This document shows positions 21,360 through 34,096 of a stretch of 64,000 nt of DNA, piece after piece. The DNA lies in NCBI RefSeq assembly GCF_032854445.1, contig NC_088295.1:47603385-47667384 (forward strand). The letters are read 5' to 3'. This DNA comes from Liolophura sinensis. Lineage: Eukaryota > Mollusca > Polyplacophora > Chitonida > Chitonidae. The notes beneath the pieces were generated by a model. That model was given only the letters and a program-made list of their open reading frames with translations. It ran no database searches and was not told the origin of the DNA. The stretch's first letter is position 1. Each line of letters starts with the position of its first letter. Position numbers and translations under genes: made by a program.

Positions 21360-24240
21360 TATCACAACCCCATGCATGTATTCTTCTGTTGTGTCTCTGA
21401 TCCTTTTAGCATGCATAATACTTCCACATATAATTATATATAAAAGGAAAATGTGTCAGTTGCAACTGATGGTGTGACACCATGGAGTTTTTTTTTCTTA
21501 CTTTGGGCTGTTTTTTAAACTGCATTGAAACAACATATACATGTAACTGTGTCCATATAAAACTGGTAAGTTTGTATCACTGGCTGCAATTCATTTACCT
21601 TTACATTAAAAGTTATAACCTTTTTGTACAGACGTGTATTTCGGAACGTGTATGCTGTAATTTTGCACAGCATTTAATCATGTGTATCCCTTGAACAAGG
21701 TTAATAAAGCCAACAATTCAAATAAAAACGTTGTTATAATGTAGGCTATACTTCCACATAAACCACCAAGTGCCATTTATAAAAAAAAATCACCTCCCGC
21801 TCCCTCTCGGCTAATAAATCTTGTAATTACTCCAGAAGAATATTGTATAGTGACATGGAGGAAACATTGCGAGAAAGTCTCGTGATGGGGGTGGGGGTGG
21901 GGGTGGGGGTTGGGCGATAAGAAATAATGAAGAAATGAAGAAAATAAATACGTAAAACTGTATCCCTCAAGGAGGTGCACATACAATTCCCTGTAGCCTG
22001 ACTGTGCCCCACAAAACTCGCCTAAAAGACACAAAAGATTACACAATGAAAAGGCCGTTTTGTATACACAGGCCATGTATGAATAGGCCATATATATAAA
22101 TAGACTGAATGTTGTATAGTAATATTTTTAGAAGCCAAGGGGATTTTTAACAAAACTTTCCACTCAGTGCCCCAGTGACACACTGTACTTCGGGCGCTTT
22201 GTCAAGGCGTTTTACATGCCTAGACACTTTCCTGAAACCAAAAAAAATTCATAAAACTGATTACCATCATATATAGGCCTATAAGTGAAAAGGCCTTTTG
22301 ATTATGACATTAAAGGGTTAGTCCATCGAACCGAAAAAAAAAAAAATCACTGGCATTGTGCAATACCACAACGTTATCTATCTTTGTCCACAGGGTGCCA
22401 ATAGTCTGACATAACAAGCCAATTTCTTGTTGGAAACGATGTTATCATAGCCTCTTTCAGGCATTTTCCCCAAATTCATCGGAATATCAAGCAGATAGTT
22501 TTTCTCATGCACTTTTTGCTGGAGCAATCTTAATATTGATAAAACTTTTTATTTCTTTGTCATTACATCTTTTCAATCTTAAAAATTCTGCATATAAGAT
22601 TACACTGGTCCATCCAAGTTAAGTGATGCATTTTTTACACAAGAACCCAGCTGCAGTTTGCACGCGGTGCATTGCCTGCATATGGTCTGCGGTCACTGAC
22701 TCCATTCAGCTTCTCGAGAGGTCCGCGGCAAAAATTTGTTCCCGTGACTGCTATTCCGCTTCAGTAAGTGCTCAAATATACCGCTGACTTTGGAGTATTC
22801 GAATTCATTAAAATTCAAGATTGTATCATTTTGCTCGTATATAGCCTATTTATAAGAAATCGCCTGTACTATCCATTGACCTTGGACAATGGAATTACTC
22901 CACTCCAATACACAAAGGCTGTAACTGTAACATTGTTAATCTATAGGCTGATTAAAAATATCACTTATTCCAACATGTAAAAATGAGCCATTACCGATAG
23001 TACTGTATCTTTGCCCATATACATGAGAATGAATCAATGCTTGAAACTCCATTTATCTATTTAGGTGGACTAAGAATATTACATGTCGCAGCAAAAATCA
23101 AACTGAGCCATTAAAAAGTTTCTTGTGTGATGTACCTGCACAGCATTATATATTTCAATATTCATGTACATAAGTTGGCCATGAAGTTCATGCAGACTTT
23201 TCCTCAGCTTGATGCATGCATTTACCGACATACATATCTCAGAACGATTTCATGCTATATAAGTGAGGCATAGGCGTGTTTGTGTTTAACTCATATCAAT
23301 CCATTAACGGCTAACCTTTCAAACCAAAACATTTTGTTCTGGTCAATGTCTAGGAACAGGCTTGAGTTTCTTGATGTATCGAAACCACGCGTTATCAAGT
23401 AGGTAGAATTCTACTCACCTTTGGCATTAAAATGAGCAATTTACCCATTAATGTTTTCCGATACAAGCACCGGGTTTACCACGTGGTATGATTTAAGACG
23501 GTTTCATTTATATAAAGCACAATGAGCAAATCAGTGATAATCTTGCCCTGAATGGGACAGTTACTTTTCTGATGCATGAACCGATAAATATTTGTAAAGG
23601 TACATATATAAATTTTTGTTTTATCTTGGGAACAGAGAAAATAAGATTGTCCTCTCTCTCTCTCTGTATTCTGTCATTGTAGCATATTCGTGTGTTCAAT
23701 ATAACACATATATTGTATTAATTCAAAATAACGATTCTATGAGGCTAACAGGATACTATGTCGAATATCACACAATACTGTGCTAAAATAACAGATTATA
23801 TTCTACCATCACTCAGACAACAGTCTTTCTGTAAAAATGAACATGTGTATTTTTTTAGTACTCATTTTTATGTATGTGGCAGTTTTATTGGTCTTCTCTC
23901 TACCAACTAGTATAAAAACATATAATCTGCTTATTTTTCTTCTGTATGTCCTATCAGATAATTGCATATATATAGCGAAGTTGAAATCAAAATTGTTCTC
24001 CAGAAAGCCGAGGATATCACACGGGACGCAACTCTATGTACATATATATGCTCCCGGGCCAGACATCCTAACCATTATAGGCATTGTAAAGCAGAGCACC
24101 CAAACTATTGTGGATAATTACAAGACTATTGGAATCAATTATTTATTAATTATTTAGTTATTAATTATTTATTATTAATTATTTTGTATCTGATTGTTGT
24201 TTAAATCCATACTCAAAACGTTTCCCTTGTGTGAGGGTAG
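21360..24240. other. Gene-free spacer
   Basis: AT-rich. The main feature is the G-quadruplex-type tract at 21887-21914. A GC-richer patch at 22650-22770 ends in TTCAGTAAGTG, which resembles a splice donor, but no coding frame supports an exon. Confidence 0.45.
21887..21914 (+). repeat. G-quadruplex-forming (GGGGGT)n tract
   Basis: Five runs of three or more G separated by one or two T, i.e. several ways to satisfy the G3-N1-7 quadruplex rule on the plus strand. Confidence 0.8.
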
Positions 24241-24480
24241 ACCGCTTTGGTGGCCTTATGATTTGAACGTTGGGACGCTAGACCAAGGAAACAAGAATGG
24301 TTGGCTCAGTATCAGTGTAGTGTGACTGGGTGGGGTGTGAAATCTGAAGTTGTCGGAATTATACTTCAGTGGTGGCACAGTATACACACATGTATACTGA
24401 TCTACATCGTTACATCGTTATACATGTTCTCATCGTCACATGACAGAAAAATTGTAAAGTACGGCGTTAAGATATCGAAT
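24241..24480 (+). repeat. SINE-C, diverged
   Basis: It shares with the SINE-C copies at 29379 and 58165 the phrases GTATCAGTGTAGTGTGACTG and GGGTGGGGTG, a degraded ACTTCAGTGGTGGCAC, and the tail CATCGTCACATGACAGAAAA then TACGGCGTTAAG. Part of the 3' body is replaced by unrelated sequence. Confidence 0.7.
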
Positions 24481-25796
24481 TGTCAGTGTTAAACCACCAA
24501 CGTTTGGCAAGTCAACCGTTTACTGTCATCAAGTCTTATGAACAGTGAGGACGGGAGGTTCTACAAATTGCCTGTTCACGGGTGGGTTTGAACGAACAAC
24601 CAACTGGCCATGTGATTGAAAATCAAACGCCTTTAACACTCAGTATAAATTCGCTAACCTTTCAAACTAGAAGTGTAATGTAACGTCGTCTTAGTTTATG
24701 CTTTGGGCTATGTTTCTTCTTGATCGTGCTGGCGATAAGTCCAAGGTCAAGGCAGCTTGAAATAATTGTCAAAAACAGATGCTTGTATAGACATGTATAG
24801 TCATATGGATGGCCCATACTGTCCTATATTCTATTCTGCTCTTCGGAATGCTAGTAGCGATTCACATGAATGCAGCTGACAACCAGATAAAATATGTGAC
24901 ACATTTTACCTTACTGAGATCAAAGCATTGATTAAGTGCCCCGCAGTACCAAAATGTCTTGGTTTAGTTCTTCTTTTCATGAAATTCACGCAAGACTGGG
25001 TTGTTTTTACACGTATACAGACATATACCCATACACAAAAAGTGTGAAAGAAAGAGTTCTGTGTAGAATTCGTCAGGTTGTCTCGATATATCTGTCTAAG
25101 TTTCAATTTTGCATTTTGGAACTATGCAAGTTTTAGTGCTTTTATACAGCTTCATTTTCAAACCACTTATTCACACGGGTATGTCTTCTGTTGCTTATCT
25201 CTGTTAGGTGCGTACAGGCTTTATAGAGGTATTCATACATTCATGCCTGAGTATTTATTTAAAATCTACAGGATAACTTATGCATGTATAAGCAGATGTA
25301 TGGGTTAGAGTAGAAAGAAAGTGACGTTAACTGCATGAATGTCATTTTCCAGCATCCTGCCTCGGTATAACGAAGCGTTTTTAGACTTAAGTCAAAGTTT
25401 CACTTGACGTTAAAATGGCTATTTCTTAGGTAACAAGGTCAAGATATTGCTTGACAATGTAAATTCTGGGTAAGTTATTGTAAAACAAATTTCACCTAAA
25501 ATAACAGAAAGGAATATACCATGTTTAGTGATTAAAAATTTAGCTTAAGTCTAAGATTGTATCGTGATCCCGGGACCTGCTGGTTACATGTTTTTGAAAC
25601 TGACGGAACCCAAACTTTTGTTCCATGTCTCCATTAGCCAGGCTTGCAAACGAAACATGGTCCTAGTGCGACTCGTAACCGGAACATTTTACGACATAGT
25701 ATAAATAAGGAACATACGTACGAAAATATAAGGATATGTTCGCAGTGGTGGGGTTCTTATTCCCTTACTAATATCACATTTTTTTGGCGTATAGGG
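24481..25796. other. Gene-free spacer
   Basis: No gene, RNA or recognisable repeat is supported on either strand. Confidence 0.5.
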
Positions 25797-26126
25797 AGTA
25801 TCTTCTTGGCGGTAGTATGTTCTTACTGGGAGTATGTTCTTGGCAGGGGTATGTTCTTGGCAGGAGTATGTTCTTGCCATGAGTGTGTTCTTGCCGGGAG
25901 TATGTTCTTACCCGCAAGATGTTTTTACTAGGAATATGCTTTTGCCAAGTATATGTTCTAATTCCCATGCATAAGCTATTGTCATGTGTATGTTCTTACC
26001 GGTAGTATGTTCTTGCCGGGAGTGTGTTCTTGGCAGGTGTATGTTCTTGTCATGAGTGTATTCTTGCCGAGACTATGATCCCATGACCAAGAAAAGTTGT
26101 TACCCGGCGTATGTCTTTTTCAGGAG
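25797..26126. repeat. Degenerate ~18-bp minisatellite
   Basis: The motif AGTATGTTCTTGCCGGG and variants repeat at about 18-bp steps. Because 18 is a multiple of three, both strands stay open and give repetitive peptides (such as HTPAKNILP) that should not be taken for a protein. Confidence 0.9.
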
Positions 26127-26154
26127 TATTCTCTTACTATGCACAGTATGTCAT

Positions 26155-26222
26155 TTATTTATTTTTATTTGATTGGTGTTTAACGCCGCTCTCTAGCATT
26201 TGTCTCTTATATGACAGGAATA
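26155..26222 (-). repeat. SINE-A tail fragment
   Basis: ATTTGATTGGTGTTTAACG followed by a diverged CTTATATGACAGG is the 3' end of a minus-oriented SINE-A, directly abutting the 18-bp minisatellite. Confidence 0.65.
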
Positions 26223-26860
26223 TATCCAATTTTTGTCAGGAATATGTAATATCTAGAAATATTTCCCCAGCTGGCGAGGCTGTCATCAAGCTAAAACTTG
26301 TCTATGAACAGCACAACATTAGCAAGCAACACTAATCCTACTTACTTATGCAAGAATGTAGGCATAAGTAATTACTATAATCACTAGTAATTACAGTGGA
26401 TTTTCGGTACATTTCACTTCATCGGGGCACTTGCTTGATTCACAGAGACAATTAACAGCGCAAAACCCCAGATCTTGTGTCTAGAGTTCAGCGAAACAGA
26501 AAATATAATGTAACTGAATACCGGGAAAGGCAATGAGATGGCAGAGCCTCGTGCCTGTGAACACGCTGTCCTATTTATTCGCACTCCATCGCAGTTATAG
26601 GTACTCTTCGATGTATGTCAGTGTTGCTCTCAAGTGTGTGGTCGAGGTACTATTTAAGTTTCACCGTCATGATAACAAAAACCTGTTTCCTGGAAAAGTA
26701 TTGCTAAGATTTCCAGCTAAAACATACATATGGATGCACAGGCCTGCAATACGCTGGAAATCACGAACATAATTAAGCGCGTTCAACACAGAGAGTAAAA
26801 CCAACGGTGCCCCATACACGACATTTTGCTTTTTTCTTAACTTTTGTAGCATTTTCTGAG

Positions 26861-27018
26861 GTTTCCACTTGGGTGAAAACGTTTTCACCTGGGAGAAAAA
26901 CTTTTCACCCAAGTGAAAACCTTTTCAACCAGGTGGAAACTCACGCGATGCAAGAAGCCTCGCTCTCGTTTCCGTGGGCAGAATGAATTCACCTGGGTGA
27001 AAACCTTCTCACCCAAGT
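26861..27018. repeat. Self-complementary CACTTGGGTGAAAAC repeats
   Basis: The phrase GTTTCCACTTGGGTGAAAAC recurs in both orientations (TTTTCACCCAAGTGAAAAC, TTTTCAACCAGGTGGAAAC, TTCACCTGGGTGAAAAC). The region can fold into several alternative hairpins. No coding role is supported. Confidence 0.8.
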
Positions 27019-27548
27019 CCGATATACAGGTATTGTCCGTGATTTACTGTCTGTTGACGGTAAAAGAAAAAGTACCGAGAAATTCCAGTTCCAGGAAATT
27101 AGCTTCAGAGAAATGTGTTTATGGATGGACTTTAACAACGAAGGTCTCTTTTCACCTTTCCCCTGCCAATATATTTAAGCAATGTAAGTGCTAAATAAGT
27201 TTAACCTTAGCTGTCATGTAAAATACACACGTAACCAATGACTAATATAACCGTATATATTAGTCATAGTTGAACTTAGCGGCTGTGTACTAATCAAATA
27301 GCAATATCACAAATATAAATATTTCTAATTATGTTTAATTCAGATAACCTAAAACTTAAGCTATTATATATATATATACTTTTACGGCTTATTTCAGGCC
27401 ATACTCCGAGACTGGTTCGGCCATTTGACAATTTTAACTGACAACGGATTGATATAGGCACAATCAAGTTTCGTATACGGGGGAGGTGAACAGCAATTTG
27501 AGGGGTAAAAAACATTTCATGACCTGCATTGCACAAACAGGATTTGTA

Positions 27549-27697
27549 CGTGGGAAGGTCTTTTAGCAACCTGCGGATGGTCGTGGGTTTCCCCCAGGCT
27601 GTGCCCGGTTTCCTCCCACCATAATGCTGGCCGCCGTCGTGTAAGTGAAATGCTCTTGAGTACGGCACGAAACACCAATCAAATAAATAAATAAACA
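27549..27697 (+). repeat. SINE-A, 5'-truncated, young
   Basis: It starts at GTGGGAAGGTC and matches the body consensus closely (ACCTGCGGATGGTCGTGGG; CCGGTTTCCTCCCACCATAA), ending with CACGAAACACCAATC and (AAAT)n. Confidence 0.85.
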
Positions 27698-28474
27698 ACA
27701 CAAGATTTTACAGACTATAGTACAGGTTTTAATAAGTGTTGTGCGCTTTCCTTGTAGCGACTCCTGAGTATGGTTTTACTAGGCATAGGCCTCCCATTTT
27801 GCACTATCGAAAGTCTTCGAGAAACAAACGAATGTGTTCTGTTTTAAAAAAAAATCTGTAGATTTGGGGTTCTTTCACGAGACTTCCTTTGATAATACAG
27901 ATGTGCTGAATAATTTCATAACCAATGTTCCAGTACTGATACTATGGAAAACGGCAAATATCGTATTTTGACATTACAATTTTCGCTCGCAGTTTGGGAT
28001 CCAGTGCATTTTTTTGTAGATAAGCTGATCTCTTCTGACCGTAAATTCACAGCAAACTACAGTAGTTACATAAGAAATTTGCTTTATAAGTATAACCGAT
28101 CGTCACGCATCTTTTCTCACCCACAAAGTGCTGAAACACCAATCAAATTTAAAAAAGGGCTTCTTTTTTATTTTTATGGACCGAAAATAAAAACAGTATG
28201 TTTTCTCCATGCAAGTAACACAAACGTTTGTTTTGTTTAATATAAACCCAGAAATTTCGAGTCAGAAGGCAACAAGGGCCACTTAGTATCGATACACAAC
28301 AATATCTTTGTGTTGGTTGCTCGATAAAATGTTTTTCACCCTACATAAATATAAACACACGAAGCAACCTGGCTTGAGGAAAGTTGTCATTGGCGACATA
28401 CGTGGATGCACTGTATCAGTCTATGGCCCATACACAACTCTTTTCTTTTATGCCTTTATTTCACAATGTGGAGC

Positions 28475-29010
28475 AAACGCCTGCATGTGCACGTGAAACA
28501 GCACATGGTTTTCACTTAATGCCCGCAATGATATATAGGAGTGCGTGTGCACTTTAACACTGAAAACGGTTATCGCTTTAAAACACGTGTTTATTCCAAA
28601 CAGGAAATGCATGTCACCAATCACACACCATGGTGCAACCGAGTCCGTCTTCAGTATCTGTACAAACAGGAAGTGGTAGTCATTTTATGTGCTTCGTGGT
28701 GCAAATGTGTGCCTTTGCATTACACATATTACAAAGTTGTCGCGCAATACACACCATGGCGCAAATGTGTGCACACATCACAAATGACGTAATCGTCACT
28801 TAATACAGAGTGGCACAGGGCATGATAATGACTTGATACTCACCGTGGATATGGTTGTTACACCACATTTACGTGGTGTAAATGTGTGCACACTGGGCAT
28901 AGTTGCCGTGTCATACACACAGTGGTGCATGTGTGTGCGTGTGTATTTCACACAGGAAATCATCAAACTCAGACACTCTGTGGTGCAAATCAGCAGCAGA
29001 GTGTACTCGG
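28475..29010. repeat. Degenerate ~60-70-bp tandem repeat
   Basis: The phrase TGGTGCAAATGTGTGC recurs near 28630, 28699, 28757, 28876, 28922 and 28980. It is usually followed by TACACA and ACAGGAAAT, at roughly 45-70-bp spacing. Open frames on both strands here are products of the repeat. Confidence 0.7.
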
Positions 29011-29059
29011 CGCAAAAGGGGCAAAGAGTAAATATAACGCTATGCACATGATACAAATA

Positions 29060-29182
29060 GACCTTTATAACAATATTGTTTCAATCGGAACTCAACAAAA
29101 TAATTAAGTATACAAGTCCCCCCGACCTTTATAACAATATTGTTTCCATCGGAACTCAACAAAATAATTAAGTATACAAGTC
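29060..29182. repeat. 59-bp direct duplication
   Basis: The 59-bp segment at 29060-29118 (starting GACCTTTATAACAATATTG) is repeated at 29124-29182 with a single visible difference (TTTCAATC versus TTTCCATC). A 5-bp C-run separates the copies. The near-identity points to a recent duplication. Confidence 0.95.
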
Positions 29183-29366
29183 AGCTCGCTAGGAATCTCC
29201 CAGTAAAGAACGGTTACATACAGCATATACGTGTAAAAAAAACAGGTATTACACATATTCCTCAAATGAACTGAACAGCTGGCCGTTGGATACAATTGGA
29301 TCACTTCTGGAAATCGTGTGGTTCAGATCCATATCAAGATTCTAACCATATTTTTATATGCATGGT

Positions 29367-29708
29367 CATTCTTTGATCTCAAAGTCGGAAGACTATAGGA
29401 TAAAACCCTGGTCGGGTCAAACCAAGGACTTTTAAGAAGGCACTTCTTAAGTGTTCAGCACAAAGAGGTTAGAGTAAAGGACTGGTTGTTTCGGTGTCAG
29501 TATAATGTGACTGGGCGGGTTGTCATCTGGTGTCTTCGGCATGATACCTCAGTGGCGGAAACACTTTGGCGGCATGGACTCGCCCTGTCTCAAAGAGGTA
29601 CAGTATATGTACAAACACCCAATGACTCCTCGTCGCCATATGACTGAAAGATTGTTATGTACGATGTAAAAACCCAGCACACACAAATACACTATACATT
29701 TTTTGATC
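29367..29708 (+). repeat. SINE-C copy with target-site duplication
   Basis: CATTCTTTGATC (29367-29378) and CATTTTTTGATC (29697-29708) bracket the element, 11 of 12 bases matching. The body has AAACCCTGGTCGGGTCAAAC, GTCAGTATAATGTGACTGGG, CACTTTGGCGGCATGGACTC and CCATATGACTGAAAGATTG. The tail ACCCAGCACACAC resembles the SINE-B tail. The tRNA-like head is degraded or truncated. Confidence 0.85.
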
Positions 29709-32700
29709 ACTGAAATTGAAATAATTATTAATTTTCCCCAAAGCGAAGAAGCAATCATACTATATCCAATTATGTAATTGCTGCTTAATGTCACATTTAA
29801 GAACTTTTGACCTGTACGAGGGGGGTCAGGGATATGGTTGTTTGAAGCCGGATAAAACACTGACTGCGGAGCTTTCCCACGTGTTAAAGAGATTTCATGA
29901 GCGGGTTCATCGCCCTTTTGTTGTCACCAACACCTCACTAACAATAAGAATTGGGTAATCTACATCTTCAAACTTTTATGTCCAAGGCCCGGATTGATCC
30001 CACATCCCGTGTACTCCTCTTACCCTAATGTAATTTTATGAATTAAGTCGGGGTTCAGTTTAATAATGTTTAAAAGTGAAACACAGACAAAATCGGTTAT
30101 CTATGATTTATTGATGTGGCCTGGGTAAGAAACGGGGACAATACACGTGGCTGGTATGCTGGAGCAGTGATGTCACGTCGACACATGGGGCCTGCCTTCG
30201 TGGAATTTCTGGCACTTACGGACCCATCAATATGGCGTATATACAATTTTATTACTTGTGTACAAGGAGAACCGTTTGTTTCCCCTTTCTAGGTAGTAAG
30301 TCCAAGCGCAGTAATTCACATACTAAATGACGTGTGGTATTCACGGTTTGCAATGCAGTACATGGCTGTTTACCGTGCTCATAAATTTACACTTTGTATC
30401 GTCTTATTCGAAGAAAGTGCGACACGGGAGTGCTAAATAATTCACTTCTTCCCGCCTTTTATGCCTATACTTGATCAGTTTTAATATATTTACTTATAAA
30501 GCCCCTATATCAGTGTAAACATTAGTCGAAGATCGGAACTGAACCCGTACCCCTGAACTACGTCACCCAACCTCTGGGAGAATAACTATTAAAAAAAATG
30601 ACCATGCATAATTTTTATTGAAAATGAAGTCCAAACTGGACGCAGGCATCCCAAACTCGAACCTAATCTAAAAGGATAAATTTATCCAAAGTCAAAAGTC
30701 AATATCCAACTACCTACAGACAAGAAACGGAGAATACATTTCCCATATCAATGAATTATATAGCGCTGTTAACAAATAACAGAACCAAAAGAACGGTCCG
30801 GATCATCACTTGTAACATTTATTTCCAAAACAGGATAATCCAGAATACCTTCACAGAGTGAGCCCGAAATGCAACTCACGCAGCACATATGATCATCAGT
30901 TGCACGAACGTTTTTCAGTGCTCTTTGATTTCGCGTCCAGTAAAACTCTTCGAGTAGCCAGAATTTGTGACAGGGACAGATTGTCTACTAGCTAATTGCA
31001 TATCCATCAAAGCTTTAGGGTCAAAGCTGTGACAGGGAGGCCTTTTTCTTGAACACCCCTTTTATAACACAGTTAAACATTTACACAAAGCCCCTCAGAT
31101 TACACAAAATACAACAACGGGTATAACTCAAAACAAGTTAACTCAAAACAGTGTTCTTTCGACACCCCTTTCCATATACAGCACCAGGCCTCTCTCTCTT
31201 TGTACATATATATATATATATATTGCCGTAGACTAGCGACATCTCTTGGGCAGAATTGAGGTCGAACGCTGAAGGTTATAGTACATAGGACAACAGCTGA
31301 TAAACATTTATTTCTCTCTGATGCAGATACCTAATAGTCCTACATAATATCACATCACGACAGAATAGGAATTGACATTACAGTGCGTTCCCCTTAAAAA
31401 AAGAGGTATCACAAAAAAGAAAATATATACAATATTGACCACGCCGTGGCTCAGTGTGCAAAAATCTTAAAATCAATGCATGCAAAATGAGTTCATGGCC
31501 GCGAAAAACAGATTCAAGTAACAGTCCATACAGAAATTCCTTTTTTTTTTTCCTTTTGAGGGGGGTCGGGGGTGTGGGGGTCGGGCAACCTTTATGCAAG
31601 AAAGAAGCCAAACTGTAAAGCTTTAAGACATCGTTCACGTATTCAATACCCCTCAATAATGAGGATTTCAATTCAGTCATTAGAATGCACCAGCACATTA
31701 AAATCTTTAGCAATCCATGAACTTTCATCAATTTACCTCTTGGCACTGCTTTCCATTCCAAAATAGGTACACTGAGCAAAGCCACTGTCATCACTTGCCA
31801 GGTGCACTGACTCTGAACCAGGTTATGGAAACCACAAAGATTTTAACACTGATTTTCTAAGAAATGGAGGAGAGTTCAACATCTTTAACAGAACAGTCTC
31901 CCATGAAGCTTCTGTCAATCTGTCATTACGAGTTACACTGCAATAACAATGTTTCGAAGTCTGTCCAAAAAATGAGGTTAAAGGAAAACAAAGCTGAGAT
32001 CAACGTTCTTAACATTTAATATTATGCTATTTTTGGCAATATTTTAAATAAAGGTTACATCATCCCTAATTAACACTTGTAGTGGGTAACGACTGCTGAA
32101 ACATATTGTGTACTATTGTGAATCTCCGACCCCAACATACCTGTTGAAGAAAGGCTTTGTAAATTATGCGAGATGCAAACATAATCTCTGTTGGTGTTAA
32201 AACAATCAATCTGCATAGAGTAGATAATCACAATGTCTCTAGTCTTTCAAGGGCAGACCGCACGTAAAGTCTGGAGCTGTCTGGGAGTTTGCTTGGCAGT
32301 TGTGAAGACCAGACTGATCTTTTTGTTAGCCAATGAGCCCCTTCACAGATGTTCATTCTGAAAAGCTGGACCCTGAATAAATTGATATCAATGTACCAGG
32401 TGACAGCAACCTGATCTTTAAATCTCCCGACAAAAGTAGTGTAGATAATCACATACAGTGTCTAGTCTTTCAAGAGCAGGCCTGATCTTAAAATCTCCCG
32501 ACAAAAGATGAGGAAACAAAGATGATGTGGATGGAAAGCGCTGGCGGGGACAAATAGTGCAAATGTAGAGGAAGCAGTTTTCAGTATAACGCCTGCTATA
32601 CCTAGTACAGGAACTTTAAAAAGCACCACACGAAACTGGCACAAGAAACACCAGCCCTAAAATAGAGGCTTGATCACACTTGAAAGAGGGTGGAGGGTGC

Positions 32701-32738
32701 TTACTAAGTTTCAAGAGATACCGTTCCATATTTAAGTA
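29709..32738. other. Gene-free stretch downstream of CSDE1
   Basis: No coding exon is supported. It includes a short (TA)n near 31207 and a G-rich quadruplex-type tract at 31561-31584 (GGGGGTCGGGGGTGTGGGGG). Part of the right end may belong to a long CSDE1 3' UTR. Confidence 0.45.
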
Positions 32739-32857
32739 CAGCCACTAAAGGCTTAAAGTACTAGGTATTACAGCCACTACAGGCTTAAAGTACTAGGTAT
32801 TACAGCCACTACAGGCTTAAAGTACTAGGTATTACAGCCACCACAGGCTTAAAGTAG
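32739..32857. repeat. 32-bp tandem repeat, ~3.7 copies
   Basis: The unit begins CAGCCACTACAGGCTTAAAG and ends TACTAGGTATTA, starting at 32739, 32771, 32803 and 32835. Copies 2 and 3 are identical; the last is truncated. It lies just beyond the first plausible CSDE1 poly(A) signal region. Confidence 0.95.
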
Positions 32858-32873
32858 ATCACATTTATTACTG

Positions 32874-32879
32874 TAACCA
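32874..32879 (-). terminator. CSDE1: Candidate CSDE1 poly(A) signal
   Basis: The first minus-strand AATAAA after the CSDE1 stop codon (1.2 kb downstream) that I could find. A 3' UTR of this size would be ordinary. Other AATAAA hexamers lie further on, so this is only a candidate. Confidence 0.3.
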
Positions 32880-34096
32880 TTTCACTGAGCGATCAGGAAC
32901 AACCTGAGATGGGTTCCACTGCCACAGTCACATTAAACCCACCCGGGTGTAACTGCAGTTTGTAAATGAGGAAATTAGAAGAGGGCAACAACAATACAAA
33001 GAAAAAATGGTGGCTACAGACATGACACTGGTTACAGGGGATCACAACATACTCACGATACAAGTAATAATGAAAAACGACAATTGCAGAAGCTGACTCT
33101 GTAGGCTGGCAGCAGTGGTACTAGAGATTTTAGTTACACTACATTTATCACATGCCTCTGTTGACACTGAGAAAGACGTAAAAATGTTGGACAAAAATGA
33201 ATAAATGTTTTAGAGCAACTGAACTGATCTAAGTAGCACCAAATACAAGAAGGCCAGTGACAAGCAATAAGCTGAGATATACACAAAACTGTAGCAGATG
33301 TAAAAAAAAAAAAATATATATATATATATTGTGAGCGAAGCTTTTAAGTGGAGATACACAATTTCATGCAATGCCCTCAACATAATCAGAACTCAGAATT
33401 AAAAACGTTTACATTAACGCACATAAAACATAACATAAAGTTAAAACAACAGAATTTAGATACATCAAAACTGACATGGCCGAACTAAAAGGAAAAGAAT
33501 TTCACAGAATTCCTGAAAACTAAAATCTGAGGTAAAAATAACACAAGAACCACTTGACGTAGGTGATGAGTGAATTCACTACAGGAGATTGGCCTTGAAA
33601 TCGGAACATATCCAAAGCATTTGACGCCTACAAGGTTTCAATTAGTACTTACAGCTAACTTTTTGCTCTTTTTAACATTTATGCAGATTTTGTCACCCTT
33701 TTTTTTTATAGAACACCATAAAACACTCAATAATACTGAGACTGCTGTAGAAGGTGAAATCCACCACTTCATACTGACCAGAAGTATGCCAACCTTAGCA
33801 AGAAAAGCCCCCATATTGCATTGCTTACATGTATTTAAATTTACTGAAACTTACATCTTTTTAAAGTGAATACTCCCAAAATATTTTCCAACATTTTTTT
33901 TCTCTGACACAAAAAAACTGTCTCCTATTTTCAGTGTTTAAACAAACCATGCCCATACAAAAAAGCGGGCATAATAAAACCTCTGAATGAGACGAAAAAT
34001 CACCATTTTTTTTTCTTTTCTTTGTATCATTAAAGAGTCATAAGATGGTTCTTTCATTTAAGACAACATTTGGAAGCCAATACCACTGTGTGGCTT
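32880..34096 (-). other. CSDE1: Probable CSDE1 3' UTR
   Basis: AT-rich sequence between the CSDE1 stop and the first candidate poly(A) signal, with no SINE inside, unlike the introns. That absence fits a transcribed exon. A short (TA)n tract lies near 33314-33329. Confidence 0.4.

Noticed and set aside
22650-22770. GC-richer patch ending in a donor-like TTCAGTAAGTG
   Set aside because: No open frame with coding character and no acceptor partner.
31378-31794. 138-codon minus-strand frame
   Set aside because: It crosses a G-rich tract and an A-run, has no domain and no splice context.
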